In this document: positions 26,638 through 34,169 of the stretch, piece after piece
Layout of the letters: each line of letters begins with the position of its first letter
Position numbering within the stretch: position 1 is the first letter of the stretch
Assembly: GCA_029003555.1 (NCBI GenBank)
Contig: JAQYCE010000034.1
Span: 1-34,169 of the forward strand
DNA from: Bacillota bacterium
Lineage (GTDB): Bacteria > Bacillota > Clostridia > Tissierellales > Peptoniphilaceae
Length of the DNA stretch: 34,169 bases
Reading direction: 5' to 3'
Translations under genes and position numbers: made by a program
The notes under the pieces: model-generated
Told to the model about the DNA's origin: nothing
Seen by the model: only the letters and a program-made list of their open reading frames with translations
Database searches by the model: none

Positions 26638-28812
26638 ATGGACCTTGGCGAAAACCGCCTAGCGGACAACATCTCCGTGACCGATAAAGCCCCCAATGAA
26701 GAAGAAAAATGGAACACCTCATTCACTCAAAACCGGGAACTCTCCTGGCTCAACTTCAACCGCCGGGTCCTGGAGGAAGCCCTGGATGACGACGTCCCTC
26801 TTTTTGAAAAGCTCAACTTTATTAAGATCTTCTGCTCCAACCTGGATGAGTTCTGCATGGTCCGGGTGGGCCGACTGACCGATCTGGCCCTCTTCAATGA
26901 GGATAATATCGACAACAAGAGCGGCCTCACTCCTTCCGGCGAGCTCCGGGCCATCTTCGCCAAGATGCAGGAACTCTACCTCCTTAAAGACCGGGTCTTT
27001 GAGAAGATCGACCGGGAATTCGAGAAATATGGAGTCTACAACCTCACCATTGATGAGCTGACCAATGCCCAGGTCCGAGCGGTAAAAAAATATTTCCAGG
27101 ACTACATCTTCCCTATCCTCTCCCCCCAGACCCTCTCCCTCCACCGTCCCTTGCCCTTCCTGGAGAACAAGTCGGAATACGTCATCCTCAAGCTGGAGAA
27201 AAAGGGGAAAGTTACCTATGGGATCGTCCCCATCCCCAATTTTCTCCCCAAAATCATCAAGCTGCCTACGGATTTGGGCTACCCCTTCATCCGAACCTCC
27301 AAGGTCCTCTATGAGCATGTGGACCTCTGCTATCCCAAGTTCAAGATCCTCCAGAAAACCATCATCCGGGTCACCCGGAATGCCGACCTGTCTGCGGATG
27401 ATGAGGTCTCCTATGAAGACGTGGACTACCGGTCCCTGATGAAAAAAATCCTGAAAAAGAGAAACCGCCTCCAGGCCGTCCGGGTGGAAGTCAATGAGAA
27501 GGACAAGGAAGCCTTTGTGGACTTCCTTTGCGGGGAGCTGGGCCTGGAGCCCAACCAGATCATCCAGTCGGATGCCCCCCTGGCCATGGATTATGTCTCC
27601 GAGCTCAAGAAATACCTGGACCGGGACTTCATGATCGACCATACCTACGACCGCTACCTCCCCCGTCTGGGCGAGAGGATGGGCTTCTCCGGCGACCTGA
27701 TCGACAGGGTTCGCGAAAAAGACTGGCTCTTCTCCTATCCCTACGATTCCATGGACTCCTACCTCAAGCTCATGGACCAGGCGGCCCACGACGACCGGGT
27801 GGTCTCCATCAAAATCACCATCTACCGCCTGGCCAACAACTCCCGCCTGGTGGATGCCCTCTGCCGGGCAGCCGAAGCCGGCAAGGAAGTCCTTGTCCTC
27901 ATGGAACTCCGGGCACGCTTCGATGAGCAGTCCAACCTAGACTACTCCCGTGAGCTCTACGATGCCGGTTGCGACATCATCTACGGAATGGGAGGCTATA
28001 AGGTCCACTCCAAGGTTACCCTTATTACCCTGAAGAACGGGAACTCCTGGTCCTATATCACCCAGATCGGGACCGGGAACTACAATGAATCGACGGCCAC
28101 GGCCTATTCTGACCTCTCCCTCATGACCGCCAACCCGGAGATCGGGAACGACGCCAACGACTTCTTCCGCAACCTCCAGCTGGGCAACCTCTTCGGGTCC
28201 TACAAGCACCTCCTCCAATCCCCATCCACTGTCAAACCCACCCTCCTTGACCTCATGGAAAAAGAAAAGGAAAAGGGCCCTGAGGGCTTCTGCTTCTTCA
28301 AGATGAACTCCTTTACTGACCGGGACTTCATCGACAAGGTGGCGGATGTCTCCCAGGCCGGGGGGCGGGTTCAGATGATCATCCGGGGGATCAACTGCCT
28401 CCTTCCCGGGATCCCGGGCAAGACCGAGAACGTGGAATGCCGGTCCATCGTAGGCCGCTTCCTGGAACATGCCCGGGTCTACATCTTCGGCAAGGAGGAC
28501 CCCAAGATCTACATCGGGTCCGCCGACCTCATGACCCGGAACACCGAACACCGTGTGGAGATCCTCTGTCCGGTCTATGACCCCCAGATCAAGGAAGAAA
28601 TCCTGGACTTCATGAACCGGCAATTCCAGGACAACAAAAAAGGCCGAGTCTTCGGCCCTGACGGGGACTTACACCCCATCGAAGATGGAAGGGATCCCTT
28701 TATCGCCCAAAACCACTTCATGGAAGAGTCCTCCAAAAGCCTGGTTAAACTTCCTTTGGACGAAAAAAAAGGACCCTCCCTCTGGACGAGGATCAAGTCC
28801 TTCTTTTCCTAA
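26638..28812 (+). CDS. ppk1: Polyphosphate kinase 1
   Basis: NRELSWLNFNRRVLEEALD, VSIKITIYRLANNSRLVDALCRAAEAGKEVLVLMELRARFDEQSNL, YGMGGYKVHSKVTLI, GTGNYNESTATAYSDLSL. Confidence 0.98.
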   Translation: MDLGENRLADNISVTDKAPNEEEKWNTSFTQNRELSWLNFNRRVLEEALDDDVPLFEKLNFIKIFCSNLDEFCMVRVGRLTDLALFNEDNIDNKSGLTPSGELRAIFAKMQELYLLKDRVFEKIDREFEKYGVYNLTIDELTNAQVRAVKKYFQDYIFPILSPQTLSLHRPLPFLENKSEYVILKLEKKGKVTYGIVPIPNFLPKIIKLPTDLGYPFIRTSKVLYEHVDLCYPKFKILQKTIIRVTRNADLSADDEVSYEDVDYRSLMKKILKKRNRLQAVRVEVNEKDKEAFVDFLCGELGLEPNQIIQSDAPLAMDYVSELKKYLDRDFMIDHTYDRYLPRLGERMGFSGDLIDRVREKDWLFSYPYDSMDSYLKLMDQAAHDDRVVSIKITIYRLANNSRLVDALCRAAEAGKEVLVLMELRARFDEQSNLDYSRELYDAGCDIIYGMGGYKVHSKVTLITLKNGNSWSYITQIGTGNYNESTATAYSDLSLMTANPEIGNDANDFFRNLQLGNLFGSYKHLLQSPSTVKPTLLDLMEKEKEKGPEGFCFFKMNSFTDRDFIDKVADVSQAGGRVQMIIRGINCLLPGIPGKTENVECRSIVGRFLEHARVYIFGKEDPKIYIGSADLMTRNTEHRVEILCPVYDPQIKEEILDFMNRQFQDNKKGRVFGPDGDLHPIEDGRDPFIAQNHFMEESSKSLVKLPLDEKKGPSLWTRIKSFFS

Positions 28813-29531
28813 TTTTTCTCCAGCAAACGACTGACCGCCTCCGCCTCCATCTGGCCGGGGGCGGTTTTTTTTCCAAGAGAAGCAAAGGTCCAAAGGGAGG
28901 GATTGGTTGGTCCGGGCAGGCGGCTGGCCCGACCCGCCTCCCCCATCCCGACCAGGATGGGGCGGATGTCCGGTCTCCGGGCCATGGCCCGGGCCAACCC
29001 TTGGGTGGGCCCCGCCAGGTCCTCGGGCCGGTCCACCCGGAAGGCCAGCTTTTGGTAGCCGGCCCCGGCTTCCACCATTTCCAGGTAAAGGCCCTCCGCC
29101 TCCCGGGCGGAGTAGGGGCCGTCAAAGCGGTGGGCGGAGAGGATGAGGCCCATCCTTTTCGTCCGGACCAAGTCTCCCAAGTCTTTGACTTCCTCCCTCC
29201 CCATGGACCATTCCAAGTCCACCAGGTCTGGTCCAGGGCCCTCCTCAGGACAGACCTCCAGGAGGTCCCATAAGATAATGGCCTTTTTCTTCTCATCCAT
29301 CCCGGGATCCTCCCCTCCCTCCCGGGCGGTTCGAAGGGTCAAAATCAGGGGGTGGGGGCCAATTCTTTTTTTTATGGCCCGAACGGCGGTCAGGAGACCT
29401 TCCCCGGTCCAGGCTCGGTCCCAGGCATCTGCCCGAAATTCCAGGAAGTCGTAGGTCAGGCCCTCCAGAAGGTCCAGGCGGGCCACAGCATCCCCCCTAT
29501 CCCTAGCCGACAGGCAGACGACCAGCTTCAT
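28809..29531 (-). CDS. aroD: Type I 3-dehydroquinate dehydratase
   Basis: YDFLEFRAD, ILSAHRFDG, YQKLAFRVD (probable Schiff-base Lys), MGEAGRASRL, APGQ. Confidence 0.88.
   Translation of the reverse strand: MKLVVCLSARDRGDAVARLDLLEGLTYDFLEFRADAWDRAWTGEGLLTAVRAIKKRIGPHPLILTLRTAREGGEDPGMDEKKKAIILWDLLEVCPEEGPGPDLVDLEWSMGREEVKDLGDLVRTKRMGLILSAHRFDGPYSAREAEGLYLEMVEAGAGYQKLAFRVDRPEDLAGPTQGLARAMARRPDIRPILVGMGEAGRASRLPGPTNPSLWTFASLGKKTAPGQMEAEAVSRLLEKN
28834..28872 (+). terminator. Intrinsic terminator for ppk1 located inside the antisense aroD coding sequence
   Basis: ACCGCCTCCG (28834-28843) / CGGGGGCGGT (28856-28865), 10 bp with one wobble, then T8. Confidence 0.7.
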
Positions 29532-30556
29532 CCCCTCCCTCCTTGGGCCAGGTCCATGAGGAGGGCCCGGGTCTTTTCCCAGCCCAGGCAGGGGTCGGTG
29601 ATGGACTTCCCCTCCACTATCCCATCCTCAGCCTGGGCCCCATCCAGGAGATAGGATTCCACCATGAAACCTTTGACCAGGGTCTTGACCCAGGGCAGGC
29701 GGAAACGGAGGTCCATGAGGGTCTGGATAATATTCACCTGCCGGTCCGGGTCCTTGCCGGAATTCGAGTGGTTGGCATCCACCAGGACGGCCGGATTCAT
29801 GGCCCCGCTTTCCTTGAACCGGTCCCGGACCTCTTCCAGGAATTCCGGGCCAAAATTGGGCCTGGCCCGGCCCATCCGGTCACTGTAGCCCCGGAGGATG
29901 AGGTGGGCATAGGGGTTGCCCGAGCTCTCCCACTCCTTCCCCCGGTAGGGAAAGCGCTGGGCCATCTGGATGGAGAGGAGGGAGGCCATGGCCACCGAGA
30001 GGTCGCCTGAAGTGGGATTTTTTACCCCCACCGGGATGTCCATACCGGAAGCCAGCATCCGGATACTCGGGCTTTCCACCGACCGGGCCCCGATGGTCAG
30101 GTAGGCCATGAGGTCATCAAAATAGGCATAGTGGTCGGGATAGACCAGCTCCATGGCCGGGGCAATAGAGCCTTCCTCCAGGACTTCCCGGAGGAGGTCG
30201 CGGCTGGTGAAAAGGCCCCGGGAGAGATCGGGACCCTCCAAGGGATCCGGAAATTCCACCATCCCTTTATAGCCGGTCCCCCGGGTCCGGGGTTTTTCAA
30301 CGTAGACTCGGGGAACCAGGAGAATTTGTTCGGACACTTCCTTTTGGAGGCGGCCAAGCCTTCTGATGTAGTCCATGACCGGACCCTTCCGGTCAGCGGA
30401 ACAGGGGCCGATGATGAGAAGGAGGCGGTCATCTCTTCCGGAGAGGATTTCCTTCATTTCTCGGACCTTGGACCGGCGGAGGCAGCCGGAAGCAGAAGAA
30501 AGAGGAAGGTCCTTCTTCAAGTCCCCGGGGCGGGGCAGGTCCCGTAGTTCTTTCAT
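29528..30556 (-). CDS. 3-deoxy-7-phosphoheptulonate (DAHP) synthase, AroF/G/H type
   Basis: LLIIGPCSADRKGPVMDYIRRL, RVYVEKPRTRGTGYKG, GARSVESPSIRMLASG, PVGVKNPTSGD, VLVDANHSNSGKD. Confidence 0.93.
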   Translation of the reverse strand: MKELRDLPRPGDLKKDLPLSSASGCLRRSKVREMKEILSGRDDRLLLIIGPCSADRKGPVMDYIRRLGRLQKEVSEQILLVPRVYVEKPRTRGTGYKGMVEFPDPLEGPDLSRGLFTSRDLLREVLEEGSIAPAMELVYPDHYAYFDDLMAYLTIGARSVESPSIRMLASGMDIPVGVKNPTSGDLSVAMASLLSIQMAQRFPYRGKEWESSGNPYAHLILRGYSDRMGRARPNFGPEFLEEVRDRFKESGAMNPAVLVDANHSNSGKDPDRQVNIIQTLMDLRFRLPWVKTLVKGFMVESYLLDGAQAEDGIVEGKSITDPCLGWEKTRALLMDLAQGGRG

Positions 30557-30577
30557 CTCAGCCTCCTTTCTTATGAT

Positions 30578-31804
30578 TTAGAGATGGCGGTAGTTCAGGG
30601 ATAGACTTTCCAGCTTTTCAAAATAGGAGGGGAAGGACTTGTCCACCGCTTCCTCTCCCTCCAAGATCCCCCCGGTCATGGTCAGAAGGGGGACCAGTGC
30701 CATGACCAGGCGGTGGTCTCCATGGCTTGAAAGGGCTTCCCTTGGCGGACGGAGGGATCCGGACTCCACCCGGGCCCAGTCCTCCCCCAGCTGGACTTCG
30801 ATGCCCAGCTTGACCAACTCCTCCTGCATGGTTTGGGCCCGGGAGGATTCCTTGTCCTTGAGCCGACGGGTCCCCGTGAAGTAAGCTCCGCCGGTCATGG
30901 CGGCCAGGCTGAAGAGAATGGGCCCTAGGTCGGGGTGGTCCTCCAGGTCCACCCGACCGGGGCCCCGGACCAGGGCTTGGAAAAACCGGGGGTAGTCCCG
31001 GTCTCCCTGTAGGCTGGAGGCGTCCGGCCGGTCCAGGTCCACCCGACCGCCAATGAGGTTAAAAAGATCCAAAGCGGCCCCGTTGGACCAGTCCCCTTCC
31101 AGGGTCAGGTTTTTCGGCCAGGCCTCCCGGGGACCTTCCACAAGATAGGTCACCCGTTCTCCCCGGTCCCGAACCTCACAGGCCAGGCCGAAATCCTCCA
31201 TCATGGCCAGGGTCATCTCCAGATAGGGGGCGGAGACCAGGGGCTTGGTTATCGTCAAGGAGGACCTCCCCTCCAGACGGGGAAGGGCCAGGAGGAGGCC
31301 GGAGAGGAACTGGGAGGAGACATCCCCCGGAAGGACAAAGTCCCCAGCTTCCAGGGGTCCCTTGACCAGGAGCCTGTCCCCCTCCCTCTTGAAGGTCAGG
31401 CCCCGGGCGGTGAAAAGGACACGGTAGGCGTCCAGGGGGCGGTCCATGAGCCGGCCCTCCCCATGAAAGAGAACCGGTCGGTCAAGGACCATAGCCTGGG
31501 GGATGAGGAAGCGGAGGCTAGTCCCCGACTCCCCTACAGGGATATTGAGGGGATCTTGGTCTCCCCCGGTCCGACCGGCCAAAGGACCCTGGACCCGGAC
31601 CCCCTCCCCTTCCTTATGGATGGCGGCCCCCAGGGCCTCCAGGCCGGTCCAGGTGGCCAGGAGGTCCCGGCTCTCCGCCCAGGGATGGAGGAAGGTCTCC
31701 CGGCTCGAAAGAGAGGCTAAAAAGAGGGCCCGGTGGGCCTGGCTCTTGGAAGGCGGGAGTTCAACCCGGCCCTCCAGCCGGCAGGGGAAAATCTCAATGG
31801 TCAT
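30578..31804 (-). CDS. aroA: 3-phosphoshikimate 1-carboxyvinyltransferase (EPSP synthase)
   Basis: LPPSKSQAHRALFLASLS, VGESGTSLRFLIP, GDVSSQFLSGLLLALP. Confidence 0.93.
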   Translation of the reverse strand: MTIEIFPCRLEGRVELPPSKSQAHRALFLASLSSRETFLHPWAESRDLLATWTGLEALGAAIHKEGEGVRVQGPLAGRTGGDQDPLNIPVGESGTSLRFLIPQAMVLDRPVLFHGEGRLMDRPLDAYRVLFTARGLTFKREGDRLLVKGPLEAGDFVLPGDVSSQFLSGLLLALPRLEGRSSLTITKPLVSAPYLEMTLAMMEDFGLACEVRDRGERVTYLVEGPREAWPKNLTLEGDWSNGAALDLFNLIGGRVDLDRPDASSLQGDRDYPRFFQALVRGPGRVDLEDHPDLGPILFSLAAMTGGAYFTGTRRLKDKESSRAQTMQEELVKLGIEVQLGEDWARVESGSLRPPREALSSHGDHRLVMALVPLLTMTGGILEGEEAVDKSFPSYFEKLESLSLNYRHL

Positions 31805-33068
31805 GACCGCCCCCCATCAGGCAATGCCGGGGCCAATCGGCCATGATTTTCTCTGCTACCCGGTCAGATTCCATGGACCGGATATCCAGGTGGACGTCGG
31901 CCTGGCGGTAGAGGTCCACCCGCTCCCGGTAGCGGTCCTCCATGGCCCGGCGGTTGGGGGTCAAAGGGCGCCGGTAGGTGGAGAAGAGTTCCTCCACCGG
32001 ACGGTCCAGGAAGTAGACCAGGCCATTGGCCCTGAGGGCATCCCGGTTCTCCTCCCGGAGGATGGCCCCGCCCCCGGTGGAAATGACCAATCCGGTCTCC
32101 AGGCGGAGGTCGGAGATGACCTTTGCTTCCCGGTCCCGGAGGGCCTCCTCCCCATCTTCCAGCAAAATCTCCGAGACGTGGCGTCCGGTTCGCTCTTCAA
32201 TGACCCGGTCGGTATCCACCAATTTCCGCCCCATCTTCCAGGCCAGGAAACGACCCACGGTGGTCTTGCCCGAAGCCGGCATCCCGGTCAGGACGATATT
32301 CCGCTTTTCCGCCACCAAGTCCCGGAAGACCCTATCCGCTTTGGTTCGGTCCAGGTCTTGACCCAGGAAAAGCCGGGCGGCATAAAAGGCCTGGAGGACC
32401 AGCATGTAGAGGCCACCCACAGAGAGAATTCCCTCCTTTTCCCCTTGGATGACCAGGGGTGTCCGGAGGGGGTTGTAGACCACATCATAAATCCCCTCCA
32501 GCTTGGAGAAGGCGGAGGGAGGGATGGCCAGGCGGTCCATGGGGTCCGGGGCCATGCCCACCGGGCTGGTGTTGACCAAAAAGTCCACACCCTTCTCAAG
32601 GTCCAGGGCTTGCTCATAAGTCAAGGCACCTTCCCGTCCGGTCCGGGAGACCTTCCGGACCCGGCCTGCCCCCAGCTTGTCCAGGACATAGGCGGCGGTC
32701 TTGGAGGTCCCTCCGGTCCCCAAGATCAAGGCGGACTTTCCGGCCAGGGAGAAGCCGGCCTGGCGGAGACCCTCCTCCATGCCCAGGACGTCCGTGTTGT
32801 AACCGTAGAGCTTCCCTTCCCGGTTGACCACCACATTGACCGCCCCACAGGCCCGGGCCCCCTCATCCATCCCCTCCAAATAGGGAATGACCGCCTCCTT
32901 GTAAGGGATGGTCACATTAATGGCCCAGAAGGACCTTTGGGTCATAAATTCGGCAAAGGAGTCGGGAGGGACTTCAAAATAGGCATAGGAATAGTCCGCC
33001 AGGCGTTGGTGGATGTCTTGAGAAAAGCTCTGGGCCAAGGGCCAGCCTAAGAGTCCATAAGTATGCAT
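31794..33068 (-). CDS. Bifunctional shikimate dehydrogenase / shikimate kinase fusion
   Basis: N-terminal AroE: YGLLGWPLAQSFSQDIH, NVTIPYKEAVIPYL, YNTDVLGMEEGL, LGTGGTSKTAAYVL. C-terminal AroK: IVLTGMPASGKTTVGRFLAWKMGRKLVDTDRVIEERTG, VISTGGGAILREENR. One uninterrupted frame. Confidence 0.93.
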   Translation of the reverse strand: MHTYGLLGWPLAQSFSQDIHQRLADYSYAYFEVPPDSFAEFMTQRSFWAINVTIPYKEAVIPYLEGMDEGARACGAVNVVVNREGKLYGYNTDVLGMEEGLRQAGFSLAGKSALILGTGGTSKTAAYVLDKLGAGRVRKVSRTGREGALTYEQALDLEKGVDFLVNTSPVGMAPDPMDRLAIPPSAFSKLEGIYDVVYNPLRTPLVIQGEKEGILSVGGLYMLVLQAFYAARLFLGQDLDRTKADRVFRDLVAEKRNIVLTGMPASGKTTVGRFLAWKMGRKLVDTDRVIEERTGRHVSEILLEDGEEALRDREAKVISDLRLETGLVISTGGGAILREENRDALRANGLVYFLDRPVEELFSTYRRPLTPNRRAMEDRYRERVDLYRQADVHLDIRSMESDRVAEKIMADWPRHCLMGGGHDH

Positions 33069-33089
33069 GGTCCCTCCTTTCTTATTTGG

Positions 33090-34169
33090 TTAGTACCGGG
33101 GATCTTCCGGCGAAAGGAAATAATCCGGTCCTTCCTGGGACAAAATGAAATCAAAAAGAACCAGGGCGGTCAGGGAATTGACCACCTCATAGGCCCGGTG
33201 GACGATGGCCGGGTCGTGGCGGCCCCGAATGTGGATCTCCTCTTCCTTACCCGTTTTCAGGTTGACCGTCCTCTGGACCTTTCCGATGGAGGGAGTGGGC
33301 TTGACGACCGTTTGAAATACCAGAGGCATGCCGTTGGAAATCCCCCCTTGGATCCCCCCCGAATGGTTGGTCAAAAAGCTCGGCCCCTTTTTGGTCATAA
33401 CCATGGAGTCGTTGGCCTGGGACCCCTTCATGGATGCCAGTTGGAAGCCCGATCCGAAGGAAATTCCCTTTACCCCGGGTATGGTCAGGATGGCGTGGGC
33501 CAGGCGGGCATCCAGCTTATCAAAGAAGAGGCTCCCATAGCCGGGACCCAGTCCGGTAACCATGGTCTCCAGCCGGCCACCCAGGGAATCCTTCTCCTCC
33601 CTGACCCGGGTCAGGAGGGTCAGGAAGTCGGACCGGAGGTCCTCATTCACCAAGGGAAAGTCGGATTTCGCCACTCTTTTCACCGCCTCTTTCGGGTCCC
33701 CGCAGTCGGCAAATCGACCGTCTTTCAGGAGGCCCACCTGGGCAATATGACTCCCAATAAAAATCCCCCGGTCTTCCAGGACCTTCCGGACCATGGCCCC
33801 GGCAAAAACCACCGGACAGGTCAAACGTCCTGAGAAGGCGCCCCCTCCCCGGTAGTCCTGGAAGCCCCGGTAGCGGACATTTCCGGTGTAGTCCGCATGG
33901 CTGGGCCGGGGAAGGTCTTTAAGATCCTCATAGGGCTTGGCATCCAGGTCCTTGTTCCAGATTAGGACAGCCAGGGGTGTTCCGGAAGCCCAAATCCTCC
34001 CGGATTCCGGGTCCTTCCTGATCCCGGAAAGGAAGACATAATCGTCCTTTTCCCGCCGAGGGGTGGAGACGGATTCCAGACCCCTCCTCCGGCCCAGGGC
34101 CTCTTCGATATAGTCCTTGTCAATGGGGAGGCCCGGAGGGAGGTTGGTCAAAACAAAGCCCATGCCCAG
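33090..34169 (-). CDS. aroC: Chorismate synthase (5' end truncated by the window edge)
   Basis: LPPGLPIDKDYI, GTPLAVLIWN, RPSHADYTGNVRYRGFQDYRGGGAFSGRLTCPVVFAGAMVRK, SNGMPLVFQTVVKPTPSI. Frame continues past 34163 to the window end. Confidence 0.95.
   Translation of the reverse strand: MGMGFVLTNLPPGLPIDKDYIEEALGRRRGLESVSTPRREKDDYVFLSGIRKDPESGRIWASGTPLAVLIWNKDLDAKPYEDLKDLPRPSHADYTGNVRYRGFQDYRGGGAFSGRLTCPVVFAGAMVRKVLEDRGIFIGSHIAQVGLLKDGRFADCGDPKEAVKRVAKSDFPLVNEDLRSDFLTLLTRVREEKDSLGGRLETMVTGLGPGYGSLFFDKLDARLAHAILTIPGVKGISFGSGFQLASMKGSQANDSMVMTKKGPSFLTNHSGGIQGGISNGMPLVFQTVVKPTPSIGKVQRTVNLKTGKEEEIHIRGRHDPAIVHRAYEVVNSLTALVLFDFILSQEGPDYFLSPEDPRY

Noticed and set aside
26719-27789. 356-aa minus-strand ORF inside ppk1
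   Set aside because: ppk1 carries all family motifs on the other strand; this is a compositional shadow ORF.
31503-33050. 515-aa plus-strand ORF opposite aroA and aroE-aroK
   Set aside because: Fully antisense to genes with clear conserved motifs; low-complexity, Pro/Arg/Gly/His-rich translation typical of a shadow ORF in GC-rich DNA.

Overview
This 34.2 kb window comes from a moderately high-GC, Gram-positive-type (Bacillota-like) chromosome. Almost all of it is coding and most of it is housekeeping. Left to right: a low-GC, accessory-looking start (1-1470) with two small secreted or lipidated proteins; a class A penicillin-binding protein followed by a two-component system; a long minus-strand block (dusB, coaX, an ECF S component probably for pantothenate, a P1-family peptidase, pyrG, a DUF5673-like membrane protein, ftsH, hpt, tilS, a DivIC/FtsB-like protein, an RqcP-like S4 protein, dut, a Cof-type HAD phosphatase); a neutral zinc metallopeptidase; a minus-strand cluster (two-part ChrA, OGG-type glycosylase, CcdA, TlpA-like thioredoxin, SDR); an NCS2 purine permease; ppx-ppk1; and a minus-strand shikimate cluster (aroC truncated by the window edge, aroE-aroK fusion, aroA, aroF/G-type DAHP synthase, aroD). 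I saw no CRISPR array, phage module, transposase, rRNA or tRNA. I found no convincing new defence or biosynthetic system. The best leads are: a tandem pair of 35-bp hairpin repeats between the NCS2 permease and ppx; a terminator-like hairpin 26 bp before coaX with no obvious promoter after it; the ppk1 terminator embedded inside the convergent aroD coding sequence; the aroE-aroK fusion; the chrA/ogg/ccdA/tlpA stress-like cluster; and the P1 peptidase next to pantothenate uptake and phosphorylation genes. All calls were made by eye from the sequence and supplied translations, without database searches.
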